Part shown: positions 34,261 to 44,609 of the stretch, piece by piece | Position numbering within the stretch: the first letter of the stretch is position 1 | Layout: each line of letters begins with the position of its first letter | Assembly: GCF_000971965.1 (NCBI RefSeq) | Contig: NZ_LAQP01000004.1 | Span: forward strand, 434,001-498,000 | DNA from: Paenibacillus wulumuqiensis | GTDB lineage: Bacteria; Bacillota; Bacilli; Paenibacillales; Paenibacillaceae | DNA length: 64,000 nucleotides | Direction of reading: 5' to 3' | The notes under the pieces: generated by a model | The model's database searches: none | Told to the model about the DNA's origin: nothing | Seen by the model: the letters and a program-made list of their open reading frames with translations, nothing else | Made by a program: the position numbers and the translations under genes

Positions 34261-34296
34261 GATATAGGACTTTGAGCTTGATATCAGGACTTTGAG
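34261..34296. repeat. direct repeat upstream of the trp promoter
   Basis: GATATAGGACTTTGAG at 34261-34276 recurs as GATATCAGGACTTTGAG at 34280-34296, nineteen bases apart, about 55 bases before the trp -35. It could be a pair of protein sites on the same DNA face. Confidence 0.6.
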
Positions 34297-34349
34297 GATG
34301 AAGCAAATGAATGATATCCAGTGTACAATCATCTTTTTCACTGTAAGGG

Positions 34350-34379
34350 TTGCGTCAGCTGCTCGTTGTAGGGTATAGT
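34350..34379 (+). promoter_or_regulatory. trp operon promoter
   Basis: TTGCGT at 34350-34355, 18-base spacer, TATAGT at 34374-34379. The transcript would begin ~20 bases before the first TRAP triplet. Confidence 0.65.
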
Positions 34380-34404
34380 ATACAACAAGATTAATAAGCA
34401 GTAT

Positions 34405-34455
34405 GAGCCGTGTATTGAGATGAGATGCAATTGAGTAGAGAAGAGTATAGATGAG
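34405..34455 (+). promoter_or_regulatory. TRAP-binding triplet array in the trp leader
   Basis: GAG or TAG triplets start at 34405, 34417, 34422, 34433, 34438, 34443, 34448 and 34453. The last five are exactly five bases apart (two-base spacers), the spacing TRAP prefers. About eight triplets are clear; Bacillus has eleven. mtrB in the same window encodes the ligand protein. Confidence 0.85.
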
Positions 34456-34755
34456 AAGAAAACGTAAGCCCTATCGGCGGACAGTATGGATAAACCGCAT
34501 ATGCAGAGTAGATCAGCAGATGATGGTTGTCCCGGTCGTGTGTCCGTAGCGATTACAGGTGCGATGGCGTTTTAAGAGCAGAACCGGAAAATGAATGAAT
34601 CCGCAGAGCAGGCCGCTTTCCAGAGGGAGAGAGCTGCTTTTGCCATAATCGTATCGATCACTGTCACAGGACAGGATGATACGTTCAATTACCGGGGAAG
34701 CGGGAAATGGATGAATATGTCTGTTTCTTACATTTGTACAATTTATACCAATAGC

Positions 34756-34791
34756 AGCCTTCATGCGTCATTACGCGTGAAGGCTTTTTTT
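34756..34791 (+). terminator. leader terminator upstream of trpE
   Basis: AGCCTTCATGCGT at 34756-34768 pairs with ACGCGTGAAGGCT at 34773-34785 with one G-U pair, followed by seven T. It lies 68 bases before trpE and ~300 bases after the TRAP array, a larger gap than in Bacillus. Between the two (34456-34755) no gene was recognised. Confidence 0.85.
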
Positions 34792-34858
34792 GTTATCCGG
34801 CGTGTCATTATCAAATTCAAACGAACTATCCCTATACGAGACAAAGGAGCGGATACTT

Positions 34859-36427
34859 ATGATTCAACCACAGGTAGAGCAAGTGATCGCAATGGCAGGT
34901 CAATATAATCTGGTTCCTATTACCAAGCGGCTGCTGGGAGATATGGAGACACCGATCCGGATTTTCCAGCGTTACGCGGATCATAAGCGAGCCTTTCTGC
35001 TGGAGAGTGTGGAAGGTGGCAGCAAATGGGCACGGTATTCCTTTATCGGCAGTGACCCATTCCTGATGATCTCCGGCAAGCAGGGACAGATCACACTGGA
35101 AGTGAACGGCGAGAAAAAGGCCTTAATCGGCAAGCCGGTAGAGCAGCTCAAAGCGCTGCTGCGCCGCTACCGCAGTCCCAAGCTGGACACATTGCCTCCT
35201 TTTACAGGCGGAGCGATCGGATTCTTCGGCTATGATCTGCTGCAGTATTACGAGAGGCTGCCGGCTCACCGGGTGGATGATATGGGCATGGACGATATTC
35301 AGTTTATGTTTTGCGATCAGATTGTGGTCTTTGACCATGTGAAGCAGCATATCCTGCTCGTCAGCAATGTGCACATTCCCGAGGGAGCAGATGATCAGCA
35401 GATCCGCAAAGCCTATGACCAGGCTTCACGCAAGCTGGAAAGTATGGAACTGCTGCTGCACAATCAGCCGCCAGTCAGCACAGCAGGACGCGCTCCGGTA
35501 TCCGAAGATATCGAGATGGGCGAGATTCAGTCGAATATGACCAAGGAACAATATCTGGGCGGAGTAAGCCGGGCCAAAGAATATATCCGGGCCGGAGACA
35601 TTTTTCAGGTGGTGCTGTCCCAGCGCTTCCATATTGAAACTGAGGTTGCTCCGCTGGAAGTGTACCGGGTACTGCGAACGATGAACCCTTCGCCATATAT
35701 GTATTACCTGAAAATGGATGACGAGATTATCGTCGGGACCTCGCCGGAAGCGCTCGTCAAAGTGGAAGGCGACCGGCTGCAGACCCGTCCTATCGCCGGT
35801 ACGCGGCCGAGAGGTAAGACAGAGGCGGAAGATCAGGCACTGGCCGAGGAGCTGCTGCAGGATGAGAAAGAGCGGGCAGAACATCTAATGCTCGTCGATC
35901 TGGGACGGAATGATCTGGGACGTGTATCCGAATACGGTACGGTCAAGACCGATTCTTTTATGCAGATCGAGAAATACTCGCATGTCATGCATATCGTGTC
36001 CAATGTATCGGGCCAACTGAGCAAGGACAAAGATTTCTTTGATGCGTTTCTCTCCTGTCTGCCAGCGGGGACGGTATCCGGCGCACCGAAGCTGCGGGCG
36101 ATGGAAATTATCGCAGAGATCGAGAATGAAGCACGCGGTGCGTATGCCGGTGCCATCGGATATCTGGGCTTTTCCGGAAATATGGATGCATGCATCACGA
36201 TCCGGACGATTATTTTCAAACATGGTCGTGCCTATGTGCAGGCCGGAGCCGGTATCGTCTGGGACTCCATTGCGGAAAATGAATATGAGGAAACAGTCAA
36301 CAAAGCCAAAGGGATGCTCAAATCGATCCGGGTAGCGGAAGCGATGTTCCCGCCCCAAGCAAAGCAGCAGGATACGGTGACCAATCAGGATTATCTGTAT
36401 GGCTACGAGCCGGTACCACTAAAATAA
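34859..36427 (+). CDS. trpE: anthranilate synthase component I
   Basis: Makes anthranilate from chorismate with ammonia from its glutaminase partner. The 522-residue protein has the Trp-feedback motif LLES near residue 50, GRVSEYGTVK, the active-site HIVSNVSGQL, LPAGTVSGAPKLRAMEII and AYAGAIGYL. ATG 34859 has AAAGGAGCGG before it; an earlier in-frame ATG at 34790 lies in the terminator. No trpG is present in the operon, as in Bacillus, where the folate-operon glutaminase PabA serves both. Confidence 0.96.
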   Translation: MIQPQVEQVIAMAGQYNLVPITKRLLGDMETPIRIFQRYADHKRAFLLESVEGGSKWARYSFIGSDPFLMISGKQGQITLEVNGEKKALIGKPVEQLKALLRRYRSPKLDTLPPFTGGAIGFFGYDLLQYYERLPAHRVDDMGMDDIQFMFCDQIVVFDHVKQHILLVSNVHIPEGADDQQIRKAYDQASRKLESMELLLHNQPPVSTAGRAPVSEDIEMGEIQSNMTKEQYLGGVSRAKEYIRAGDIFQVVLSQRFHIETEVAPLEVYRVLRTMNPSPYMYYLKMDDEIIVGTSPEALVKVEGDRLQTRPIAGTRPRGKTEAEDQALAEELLQDEKERAEHLMLVDLGRNDLGRVSEYGTVKTDSFMQIEKYSHVMHIVSNVSGQLSKDKDFFDAFLSCLPAGTVSGAPKLRAMEIIAEIENEARGAYAGAIGYLGFSGNMDACITIRTIIFKHGRAYVQAGAGIVWDSIAENEYEETVNKAKGMLKSIRVAEAMFPPQAKQQDTVTNQDYLYGYEPVPLK

Positions 36428-36527
36428 AACACGAGTTGATAACGTGATTTCGATATAGCATGAAAATGAATTTATACGTCTACAGTTATGGTATTTTACA
36501 GTAGCAGAATTCAAAGGAGGAGACGAT

Positions 36528-37568
36528 ATGCATACATCAGCAACGATGCAGCAGGCCATTACCAAAGTCATTCAGGGAGAGCATTTGCAGCGGGAAGAAG
36601 CGAACCGTGTGATGAGTACCATTATGAGCGGGGAAGCGACACCTTCGCAGATCGGCGGGCTGCTCACAGCGCTGCGGGTCAAGGGAGAGACTGTGGAAGA
36701 GATTGCAGGCTTTGCCGAAGCGATGCGCATGAGTGGCGGACGGGTGCCGGTATTGTCCTCCAATCTGCTGGATACGTGCGGTACAGGCGGATCGGGCATT
36801 CACAAGTTTAACATTTCCACCGTATCGGCTATTATTGCTTCATCGGTATCGGTACGTGTAGCCAAGCATGGCAACCGGTCGGCTTCCGGCAAGGCAGGCA
36901 GTGCGGATGTGCTGGAAGCACTCGGGGTCAATATCGGACTGAATGCCGATCAGGCGGCCCGCTGTCTCGATGAGATCGGCATCTGCTTCCTGTTTGCCCA
37001 GGTATTCCATCCATCAATGAAGCACGCCGCCGCCACCAGACGCGAACTAGGCGTACGCACGGTCTTCAATATGCTGGGGCCGCTGACCAATCCGGCAGGC
37101 GCAGACCGCCAGCTGATCGGATTGTATGATGGCAGCAAAATCGAGACGGTCGCCGAGACGCTGAATCTGCTGGGACTCAAGCGTGCGATGGTCGTCGCCA
37201 GTCATGACGGACTGGATGAGATCAGCATTGCCGCTCCTACACGGATCGCCGAGCTGCGGGACGGACAGGTGCAGACGTATGAAGTGAATCCGCATGATTT
37301 TGGATTGGATATGCATCCGCTGGAACATATGCTTGGTGGAGATGCACTGCAAAATGCAGATATTATCCGCCGGGTACTGCATGGAGAGAAAGGTGCTTAT
37401 CGTGATGTTGTACTGGCCAACACGGCAGCCTGCATTTACCTGGCCGGACAGGCCGATCATCTGGCAGAAGGTGCAGCCATTGCTGCGGCAGCCATCGATT
37501 CCGGGGCAGCAGCTCACAAGCTGGAACAACTAATTCAGACAACGGAGGCATATAGCTATGTATCTTGA
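36528..37568 (+). CDS. trpD: anthranilate phosphoribosyltransferase
   Basis: Transfers phosphoribose from PRPP to anthranilate. The 346-residue protein has the Gly-rich PRPP loop DTCGTGGSGIHKFNIST, VAKHGNRSASGKAGSADVLEALG, and FHPSMKHAAATRRELGVRTVFNMLGPLTNP. AAAGGAGGAGA precedes ATG 36528. It overlaps trpC by eleven bases. Confidence 0.96.
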   Translation: MHTSATMQQAITKVIQGEHLQREEANRVMSTIMSGEATPSQIGGLLTALRVKGETVEEIAGFAEAMRMSGGRVPVLSSNLLDTCGTGGSGIHKFNISTVSAIIASSVSVRVAKHGNRSASGKAGSADVLEALGVNIGLNADQAARCLDEIGICFLFAQVFHPSMKHAAATRRELGVRTVFNMLGPLTNPAGADRQLIGLYDGSKIETVAETLNLLGLKRAMVVASHDGLDEISIAAPTRIAELRDGQVQTYEVNPHDFGLDMHPLEHMLGGDALQNADIIRRVLHGEKGAYRDVVLANTAACIYLAGQADHLAEGAAIAAAAIDSGAAAHKLEQLIQTTEAYSYVS

Positions 37569-38394
37569 TCGTATCGTCGTAACCAAACAAAGTGAAGTGG
37601 AACAGTTAGCCAGCCGGTTCTCGTTGGCAGAAGCAGAGCGTCAGATATCCGCCATGCCTGCAACGCGTGGATTCCGGGATGCACTGACCAAGACACCAAA
37701 TCGCAGCCTCGGTCTGATTGCCGAAGTAAAAAAAGCTTCACCGTCCAAAGGGCTGATTCGTCCGGACTTTCATCCGGTACATATCGCTCGTGCCTATGAA
37801 GAGGCTGGAGCCGATTGCATTTCGATATTGACCGATGTGCAGTATTTCCAGGGAAATAACAGCTATCTGACCGAGATTCGTGAAGCGATTCAGCTGCCGC
37901 TGCTGCGCAAGGACTTTATTATCGATGAACGGCAGATCTACGAAGCGCGTCTGATCGGAGCAGATGCGATTCTGCTGATTGCAGCCATTTTGACACCTGC
38001 ACAGATTCGTGACTACCTGAGACTGGCTGTATCACTCGGACTGGATGTACTGATCGAGGTACATGATCGTCATGAACTGGAGATTGTACTGGCAGCCGAG
38101 GGAGCGGTAGAACATGGATTAATCGGTGTGAATAACCGCGATCTCAAGACTTTCGAGACTACGCTGACAACGACCGCAGAGCTGATCAAGCTGCTGCCTG
38201 AAGGAGTGCCTTTAATTAGCGAGAGTGGGATTATGTCACCGGATGATATCCGTTATGTAGCTGAAGCGGGAGCTGCCGGCGTGCTAGTTGGAGAATATTT
38301 TATGCGACAGGATGATATTGCCCAGGCGGTCCGAACCCTCATGCAACCTGCGCAGTCTCGTTTGCAGTCTGCTGCCGAGGATTCCCATGAATAA
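37558..38394 (+). CDS. trpC: indole-3-glycerol phosphate synthase
   Basis: Ring closure to indole-3-glycerol phosphate. The 278-residue TIM barrel shows IAEVKKASPSKGLIRPDFHPVHIARAY, CISILTDVQYFQGN, LLRKDFIIDERQIYEARLIGADAILLI and the IGVNNRDLKTF strand, with catalytic Lys and Glu present. A GGAGG inside trpD serves ATG 37558. Confidence 0.96.
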   Translation: MYLDRIVVTKQSEVEQLASRFSLAEAERQISAMPATRGFRDALTKTPNRSLGLIAEVKKASPSKGLIRPDFHPVHIARAYEEAGADCISILTDVQYFQGNNSYLTEIREAIQLPLLRKDFIIDERQIYEARLIGADAILLIAAILTPAQIRDYLRLAVSLGLDVLIEVHDRHELEIVLAAEGAVEHGLIGVNNRDLKTFETTLTTTAELIKLLPEGVPLISESGIMSPDDIRYVAEAGAAGVLVGEYFMRQDDIAQAVRTLMQPAQSRLQSAAEDSHE

Positions 38395-39136
38395 TCAGCA
38401 GTCACAATCTGCTTTTTCCCATCCTGATCCTGCTATAAATGAGAGCGGAAAACACAATGGTAAAGCAGAAACGAGGATAAAAATTTGTGGACTTCAAAGC
38501 GTTGAAGTGCTAAAATCTATGATACCGTTACCCGTCGATTATATCGGGTTTGTGTTCGCAAAAAGCAAGCGTCAGATCACACCACAGCAGGCAGCCGGAT
38601 TGATCGGAGTGCTGCAGCAGTGGCCCGATGGAAAGCGTCCACAGAGTGCAGGAGTGTTTGTGAATCCGACGATGGATGAACTGGGTGCTGTCATGAGCAC
38701 TGCTCCACTGGATGTGATCCAGCTGCATGGCCAGGAGACACCGGAATTTTGCCAGCAGGTACGTGAGGTGTTGGATGTGCAGGTATTCAAGGTAATCTCC
38801 CTTGGCGGCAATCCGCAGCAGCCCGAGTTGGATGCTGCTGCTCAATTGGAAATGTATGAAGGCAGCGTAGACGCCTTTTTATTAGATACGTATGACCCTC
38901 TGTATGGAGGAGGCTCCGGCAAGACATTTGCCTGGGACCGGATTCGTGCTTACCATGACTGGACCGCAGCGCGGAATATCCCGCTGTTTGTCGCGGGAGG
39001 ACTGAACCCGGATAATGTGAATGCACTGCTGTCCGGCTATCCGCTGGAAGGTATTGATGTGTCCAGCGGCGTCGAGACGGATGGAACCAAGGATATTGCA
39101 AAAATCAAATCGTTTGTGGAAAGGGCGAGATCATAA
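38387..39136 (+). CDS. trpF: phosphoribosylanthranilate isomerase
   Basis: Amadori rearrangement in Trp synthesis. The 249-residue protein has a poorly conserved ~30-residue N-terminal extension, then the barrel start [58 protein letters not shown] and [14 protein letters not shown] 38387 overlaps the trpC stop by eight bases and has GAGG upstream. The usual family starts right at KICG, so the extension is odd but in frame and without a better start. Confidence 0.93.
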   Translation: MNNQQSQSAFSHPDPAINESGKHNGKAETRIKICGLQSVEVLKSMIPLPVDYIGFVFAKSKRQITPQQAAGLIGVLQQWPDGKRPQSAGVFVNPTMDELGAVMSTAPLDVIQLHGQETPEFCQQVREVLDVQVFKVISLGGNPQQPELDAAAQLEMYEGSVDAFLLDTYDPLYGGGSGKTFAWDRIRAYHDWTAARNIPLFVAGGLNPDNVNALLSGYPLEGIDVSSGVETDGTKDIAKIKSFVERARS

Positions 39137-40332
39137 TGACAACACTACCTGATGCAAAAGGAAGATTTGGAGACTTCGGCGGACGCTATGTGCCGGAGAC
39201 GCTAATGAACGCACTGATTGAGCTCGAAGAATCTTACCGCAGATATGCGGCTGACGATGAATTTAATGCAGAGGTTGCCTATCTGCTCAAAGAATATTCC
39301 GGACGCGAGACCCCGCTTTATTATGCAGAGAGACTGACCGAACAGCTGGGCGGTCCAAAAATCTATCTCAAGCGTGAGGATCTCAACCATACCGGCGCTC
39401 ACAAAATCAACAATGCGATCGGCCAGGGTGTACTTGCCAAGCGCATGGGCAAGCAAAAAGTAATCGCCGAAACAGGAGCCGGACAGCATGGCGTTGCGAC
39501 AGCCACGGTCGCAGCACTGCTCGGTCTGGAATGTAAAGTATTCATGGGTGAAGAGGATATTAAGCGTCAGCAGCTCAATGTATTCCGCATGAACATGCTG
39601 GGCGCCGAAGTCGTACCGGTTACCTCGGGCAGCCGTACACTCAAGGACGCAGGCAATGAAGCGCTGCGCTACTGGGTCAGCAATGTGGACGATACGTTCT
39701 ACATTCTCGGCTCTGCCGTCGGTCCTCATCCGTATCCGATGATGGTGCGTAACTTCCAGCGGGTGATCGGCGACGAGACCCGCCGTCAGATTCTGGAAAA
39801 GGAAAACCGTCTGCCGCATACCGTGGTAGCGGCTATCGGCGGCGGCAGCAATGCGATCGGCATGTTCTATCCATTTGTGGAAGATAAGGAAGTACGCCTG
39901 ATCGGTGTGGAAGCGGCCGGCCGGGGTATTGATACTCCACTGCATGCAGCCACGATGAGCCTCGGTACCAAAGGCGTATTTCAGGGCTCGATGAGCTATC
40001 TGCTGCAGGATCAGCATGGACAGGTGCAGGAAGCACACTCTATTTCAGCCGGACTGGATTATCCCGGTGTCGGCCCGGAGCATTCGTATCTCAAGGATAT
40101 TGAGCGTGCCCAGTACGTGCCGATCACTGACCAGGAAGCATTGGATGCACTCAAGCTGCTGTGCCGGACCGAAGGCATCATTCCAGCACTTGAATCCGCT
40201 CATGCCATTGCCCATACCGTCAAGCTCGCCAAGGAAATGACAGCGGATCAGTTGCTGGTCATCTGCCTGTCGGGACGCGGTGACAAGGATGTCGAATCCA
40301 TTATGAGATATGAACGGGAGGGGTCGCTATGA
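39136..40332 (+). CDS. trpB: tryptophan synthase beta subunit
   Basis: Joins indole to serine with PLP. The 398-residue protein shows [11 protein letters not shown], the PLP Lys in [30 protein letters not shown], and the phosphate loop [10 protein letters not shown]. Start shares a base with the trpF stop, and trpA overlaps by four bases. Confidence 0.97.
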   Translation: MTTLPDAKGRFGDFGGRYVPETLMNALIELEESYRRYAADDEFNAEVAYLLKEYSGRETPLYYAERLTEQLGGPKIYLKREDLNHTGAHKINNAIGQGVLAKRMGKQKVIAETGAGQHGVATATVAALLGLECKVFMGEEDIKRQQLNVFRMNMLGAEVVPVTSGSRTLKDAGNEALRYWVSNVDDTFYILGSAVGPHPYPMMVRNFQRVIGDETRRQILEKENRLPHTVVAAIGGGSNAIGMFYPFVEDKEVRLIGVEAAGRGIDTPLHAATMSLGTKGVFQGSMSYLLQDQHGQVQEAHSISAGLDYPGVGPEHSYLKDIERAQYVPITDQEALDALKLLCRTEGIIPALESAHAIAHTVKLAKEMTADQLLVICLSGRGDKDVESIMRYEREGSL

Positions 40333-41162
40333 GTATTACAGGACAGAGCCAGAACCGGATGGATGTTACATTTTCCGAACTTCGGGAAAAGGGCGGCACC
40401 GCGCTGATTCCTTTCCTAACGGTAGGTGATCCCGATCCGCAGACGACCGTCGATATTATCGTCGAGCTGCAGGCGGCCGGAGCACATATCCTGGAGCTTG
40501 GCGTTCCGTACTCTGACCCGCTGGCGGATGGTCCGGTGATCCAGCGCGCATCCCAGCGTTCACTGACTCATCGGGTGACGATTGATACCTGTCTGGAAGT
40601 CGCCGAGCAGGCGCGCAGCCGCGGAGTGACGATGCCTTTTATCCTGTTCACCTATTACAATCCGATCCTGCAGTATGGACTGGACCGCTTCTTCGAGCAG
40701 ATGCAGCATTATGATATCAGCGGCATGATCATACCGGATCTGCCGGTGGAAGAATCCGAAGAGATGCGCAGCCGCTCCAGAGCAGCAGGTGTCAGCCTCG
40801 TACCGCTCGTGGCACCTACTTCGGAAGAACGGATTGCTTCCATTCTGGATGGGGCACAGGGGTTTGTGTACTGCGTCTCTTCGCTCGGTGTAACCGGTGA
40901 GCGTGCTTCTTTCCATAACAATGTGGAGCAATTTATCCGTAATGTCAAAGCAAACACGGATCTGCCGGTAGCGGTCGGGTTTGGCATTTCCAGTCATGAG
41001 CAGGTACGTAAATTTTCCGAGTTCTGCGACGGCGTAGTGGTGGGCAGCGCAATTGTGCGTCAGATCGAGTCCCAGATTCCGCTGCTTACCGACCCGGAGC
41101 GCAAAGCCGATGGGCTGCGGCAGATCCGGAATTTTGTATCCGAATTGATCGGATCGGAATAA
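40329..41162 (+). CDS. trpA: tryptophan synthase alpha subunit
   Basis: Cleaves indole-3-glycerol phosphate and passes indole to TrpB. The 277-residue barrel has [21 protein letters not shown] with the catalytic Glu and Asp, MTYYNPIL-like [11 protein letters not shown], and [10 protein letters not shown] near the end. No clear terminator follows; hisC starts 286 bases later. Confidence 0.96.
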   Translation: MSITGQSQNRMDVTFSELREKGGTALIPFLTVGDPDPQTTVDIIVELQAAGAHILELGVPYSDPLADGPVIQRASQRSLTHRVTIDTCLEVAEQARSRGVTMPFILFTYYNPILQYGLDRFFEQMQHYDISGMIIPDLPVEESEEMRSRSRAAGVSLVPLVAPTSEERIASILDGAQGFVYCVSSLGVTGERASFHNNVEQFIRNVKANTDLPVAVGFGISSHEQVRKFSEFCDGVVVGSAIVRQIESQIPLLTDPERKADGLRQIRNFVSELIGSE

Positions 41163-41380
41163 GCGATTACGGTCTGTCATGGCGATCTTACCAGGTACCG
41201 TTACTGTCTGATCATCATCAATAAAATAACAGATTGCTGTCATGATCATGCAGTGGAGAACAGAGTTTTTGCTCCGGCTGCATTCATGAAACAGTAACCG
41301 TCATGCTGTACCAGCGGATGGGATCATATCGGATCAGCGTGAAACAGGTTTTCCGCGGAAACGATGGATTCCGTCCGCTA

Positions 41381-41392
41381 ATTCTGTATAAT
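41381..41392 (+). promoter_or_regulatory. candidate -10 before hisC
   Basis: TATAAT at 41387-41392, 56 bases before hisC, with only a poor -35 (ATGGAT or TGGATT). It may give hisC-tyrA some independence from trp control. Confidence 0.4.
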
Positions 41393-41448
41393 GAAATGAA
41401 TACGCAGCAGAAAAGAAACCGTACAAAGTCCGAAGGAGTGGTCCCGAA

Positions 41449-42546
41449 ATGAAACCGAAATCCCGTATTGTCAATATTCCCGTCTACCAGCCAGGCAAGC
41501 CGATTGAAGAGGTGAAGCGCGAGCTTGGATTGACTGAAGTGACCAAGCTGGCTTCCAACGAGAATCCGTATGGTTCAGCACCTTCCGTACAGCAGGCGAT
41601 TGCGGCAGAACTGTCCCAGCTGCACCTGTATCCGGATGGCGGCGCTGTCGAGCTGACTGCCGAGCTGGCAGCTTCGCTTGGCGTGCAGTCCGAGCAGATC
41701 ATCTTCGGCTGTGGTTCCGATGAGATCATTGCTCTGATTACACGTGCTTTCCTGGAGCCGGGTGATGAGACCATCATGGCCGACCAGACATTCTCTGTGT
41801 ATAAGAGCAACGCAGATATCGAGGGTGCTGCTGTTCACGAAGTGTCGCTCAAGGATGGCGTGCATGATCTTTCGGCGATGCTGGAGCAAATCAATGACCG
41901 TACCAAAATTGTCTGGGTATGCAATCCGAACAACCCGACAGGTACGATTGTGGATGAAGCCGAGCTGGTGCAATTCCTCGATCAGGTACCGGCGCATGTG
42001 CTGGTTGTACTGGATGAAGCCTATTACGAGTATGTAGTGGACGGCGCCTACCCGCAGAGCATCCCAATGCTGGATCAATATCCGAATCTGGTCATTCTGC
42101 GCACATTTTCCAAAATCTACGGTCTGGCTGCACTGCGCATCGGCTACGGAGTCGGTGGAGCAGATGTGATCAAGCTGATCAACCAGGTGCGTGAACCGTT
42201 CAACACATCACGGATCGGACAGGCTGCAGCTCGTCAGGCGCTGAGAGACCAGGCTTTTGTCGATGAATGCCGTACCAAGAACCGTGAAGGCATTGAGTAC
42301 CTGACAGGACATTTTGATCGTCTGGGCCTCTCTTATTTCCCGAGCCAGACGAACTTCATCATGGTCGATACCGGGCATCCGGCAATGGAAGTATTCCAGG
42401 CCATGCTGAGCCGCGGCGTCATTATCCGTGCCGGTCATCACAAATATCCGAGCTATATCCGTGTGACCGTTGGAACACCGCGCGAGAATGAGATTTTCAT
42501 CCATGCACTGGAAGAGGCACTGCAGGAACGTACTGCCTCCGTATAA
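41449..42546 (+). CDS. hisC: histidinol-phosphate aminotransferase
   Basis: PLP enzyme of His synthesis that in Bacillus also transaminates aromatic keto acids. The 365-residue fold-type I protein has KLASNENPYGSAP, NPNNPTGTIV, and the PLP Lys in RTFSKIYGLAALRIGYG. GAAGGAG precedes ATG 41449. Its place between trpA and tyrA is conserved in Bacillus and fits a double role in Tyr/Phe synthesis. Confidence 0.95.
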   Translation: MKPKSRIVNIPVYQPGKPIEEVKRELGLTEVTKLASNENPYGSAPSVQQAIAAELSQLHLYPDGGAVELTAELAASLGVQSEQIIFGCGSDEIIALITRAFLEPGDETIMADQTFSVYKSNADIEGAAVHEVSLKDGVHDLSAMLEQINDRTKIVWVCNPNNPTGTIVDEAELVQFLDQVPAHVLVVLDEAYYEYVVDGAYPQSIPMLDQYPNLVILRTFSKIYGLAALRIGYGVGGADVIKLINQVREPFNTSRIGQAAARQALRDQAFVDECRTKNREGIEYLTGHFDRLGLSYFPSQTNFIMVDTGHPAMEVFQAMLSRGVIIRAGHHKYPSYIRVTVGTPRENEIFIHALEEALQERTASV

Positions 42547-42729
42547 GACTGAGGTACTGCGTTAAGTAGGCTGTATAAAAGGGAACAGGCGGATTTCCTC
42601 CGGCAGAGAAGTTGGCAGGCGAATCCGCTGCTCACCTGTAACCAGGGATTATGGTGCTTTAAAGCATCTATGCAGCATATCATTTGGCGTACAAAGCAAT
42701 CTAATCAATGAAGAATGAGTGGGATAATT

Positions 42730-43830
42730 ATGACAACAAAAATTGCAATCTTCGGCGTAGGGCTAATCGGCGGTTCACTCGCGCTTTGCTTTAAAGGCAA
42801 GCCGGGTCTGCATGTGACCGGTTATACGCACCTGCCGGAATTGATACATACCTTCCAGGAGCGGCAGGTTGTCGATCATGCAACGCTATCGGTAGAGGAA
42901 GCAGCATTGGAAGCGGACTTTATATTCCTCTGTGTACCGGTCAGTCTGCTCGGAACCTATCTGGAGCAGCTGAGCCGTCTGCCGCTCAAGCCAGGCTGCA
43001 TCATTACCGATGTAGGCAGTACCAAGGGATCGATCACAGCCTGTGCCGATCAGCTGCAGCTGCGTGAGGATGTGCATTTCATCGGCGGTCATCCAATGGC
43101 AGGATCGGAACGCTCCGGAGTAGGGGCCGCTTCCTATCTGCTGTTTGAAAATGCCTACTATGTGCTGACTCCGCCGGCTCAGGTACCCCAACCTGTGTAC
43201 GAACGTCTGGCTGATCTGCTGACACAGCATACCCGTGCCCAGATTATCAAAGTCGAGCCGCTGATGCATGACGAGATTGTCGGGGCGATCAGCCATTTGC
43301 CGCATGTGATTGCGGTTGCGCTGGTCAACCAGATTCGCAGCTATAATGAAGGCAATCCATTATACCGGATGCTGGCAGCAGGAGGATTCCGAGATATTAC
43401 CCGGATTGCGTCCAGTGACCCGATCGTATGGCGGGATATTCTGCTCAATAACCGTCATATTGTGCTGCAGCTGCTGCAGGACTGGAATGAAGGAGTGGAG
43501 CAGTTTATCGGTCTGCTGGAGAGTCAGGATGCGCGTGGTATCGAAGAGCAGTTTGAAAAAGCGGGTGCTTTCCGCGATGAGCTGCCCGAGCGTCGCAAGG
43601 GCATGATCGCCAAACTGTATGATCTGTACCTCGATGTACCGGATCATCCCGGTATTATTGGCAAAATTACGACCGAAATCGGTAACCGCGGCATCAACAT
43701 CAGCAACGTACAGATTATCGAGAGCCGGGAGGATGTGCCGGGCGTCATGCGCCTGTCTTTCCGCAATGAGCATGATATGGAGCAGGCGAAGGCAATGCTC
43801 CAGCAAAGTGAATACTCCGTATTTGTCTGA
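42730..43830 (+). CDS. tyrA: prephenate dehydrogenase
   Basis: Oxidises prephenate to 4-hydroxyphenylpyruvate for Tyr. The 366-residue protein has the NAD loop IFGVGLIGGSLAL, VGSTKGSI, GGHPMAGSERSGV and SHLPHVIA, then a C-terminal ACT domain (~295-366, DVPDHPGIIGKITTEIG) likely used for feedback by Tyr. ATG 42730 gives the usual N terminus and is preceded by GTGGGA; ATG 42715 is possible. In Bacillus EPSP synthase follows; here it does not. Confidence 0.94.
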   Translation: MTTKIAIFGVGLIGGSLALCFKGKPGLHVTGYTHLPELIHTFQERQVVDHATLSVEEAALEADFIFLCVPVSLLGTYLEQLSRLPLKPGCIITDVGSTKGSITACADQLQLREDVHFIGGHPMAGSERSGVGAASYLLFENAYYVLTPPAQVPQPVYERLADLLTQHTRAQIIKVEPLMHDEIVGAISHLPHVIAVALVNQIRSYNEGNPLYRMLAAGGFRDITRIASSDPIVWRDILLNNRHIVLQLLQDWNEGVEQFIGLLESQDARGIEEQFEKAGAFRDELPERRKGMIAKLYDLYLDVPDHPGIIGKITTEIGNRGINISNVQIIESREDVPGVMRLSFRNEHDMEQAKAMLQQSEYSVFV

Positions 43831-44129
43831 GAAACGACAGTTGTTCAGCAGGGAAGCACTGTTAACCATAACTGCTGTCTTACGGCTGTGTCGTTCATCA
43901 TCTTCAGCACACGGTAACTCGTATCCTTTATAAGGACGTGCTCATGATCTCTAAGAAAGTTATGTCTCTTATTATTTCCGAGAAGGCTGTATCTCACATC
44001 ATCTCCAGGAACGCTGTGTCATTCACAGCGTTCTTTTTGTTTTTGTTATGCTGGAAAGGGTAATAGGCTGTTGAATGTAAAATATTTACCAATTTATTCA
44101 CCGGCAAAAATGCCCAAGGAGGAAACAGG
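43831..44129 (+). terminator. gap after tyrA with a strong terminator at 44009-44038
   Basis: GAACGCTGTG pairs with CACAGCGTTC, loop of five, then five T. Upstream in the gap a ~26-base motif occurs twice in diverged form (around 43882 and 43984, sharing GGCTGT and CATCATCT-CAG), origin unknown. Confidence 0.85.
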
Positions 44130-44609
44130 ATGACATCTCACACACGAGATATCCATGATGACACGGCTGAGCCGCGTCGTATTTACAGCAAGCGCAATAT
44201 GTGGTCAGGTTTCTTGTTTGGCGTAGGACTGGCGGCTTTTATTGATGAGACGATTTTTCATCAGCTGCTGCACTGGCATCACTTTTACGATTTGTCGACC
44301 ACAGCGGTCGGACTGGTATCGGATGGATTTTTTCACGCGTTCAGCTGGTTTGCCACGATCGCTTCCCTGTTTCTGTTCGCCGATCTGCGGCGGCGCAAGG
44401 CACTCTGGATGACACGCTGGTGGGGCGGCGTTCTGCTCGGAGCAGGGCTGTTCCAGCTGTATGACGGACTGGTACAGCACAAGCTGATGGGGATTCACCA
44501 GATTCGGTACAACGTCGATCTGACGCCCTATGACCTGACCTGGAATATTATTGCGGTCATCATGATCATTATCGGCAGCATTCTGGTCTGGCGCACGCGC
44601 CGTGCCTGA
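44130..44609 (+). CDS. DUF2243 membrane protein
   Basis: A 159-residue protein with four membrane spans. It shows the DUF2243 pattern: GVGLAAFIDETIFHQLLHWHHFYD, DGFFHAFSW and GVLLGAGLFQLYDGLVQHKLMGIHQIRY, rich in membrane-embedded His. Function is not known; the family is often found directly before a CtaG-type gene, as here (gap 117 bases), suggesting a role in copper or heme-copper oxidase assembly. AAGGAGG precedes ATG 44130. Confidence 0.82.
   Translation: MTSHTRDIHDDTAEPRRIYSKRNMWSGFLFGVGLAAFIDETIFHQLLHWHHFYDLSTTAVGLVSDGFFHAFSWFATIASLFLFADLRRRKALWMTRWWGGVLLGAGLFQLYDGLVQHKLMGIHQIRYNVDLTPYDLTWNIIAVIMIIIGSILVWRTRRA

Noticed and set aside
34591-34908. Possible leader peptide before trpE
   Set aside because: Contains a single Trp, no Trp run, and overlaps the terminator; TRAP control explains the leader better.
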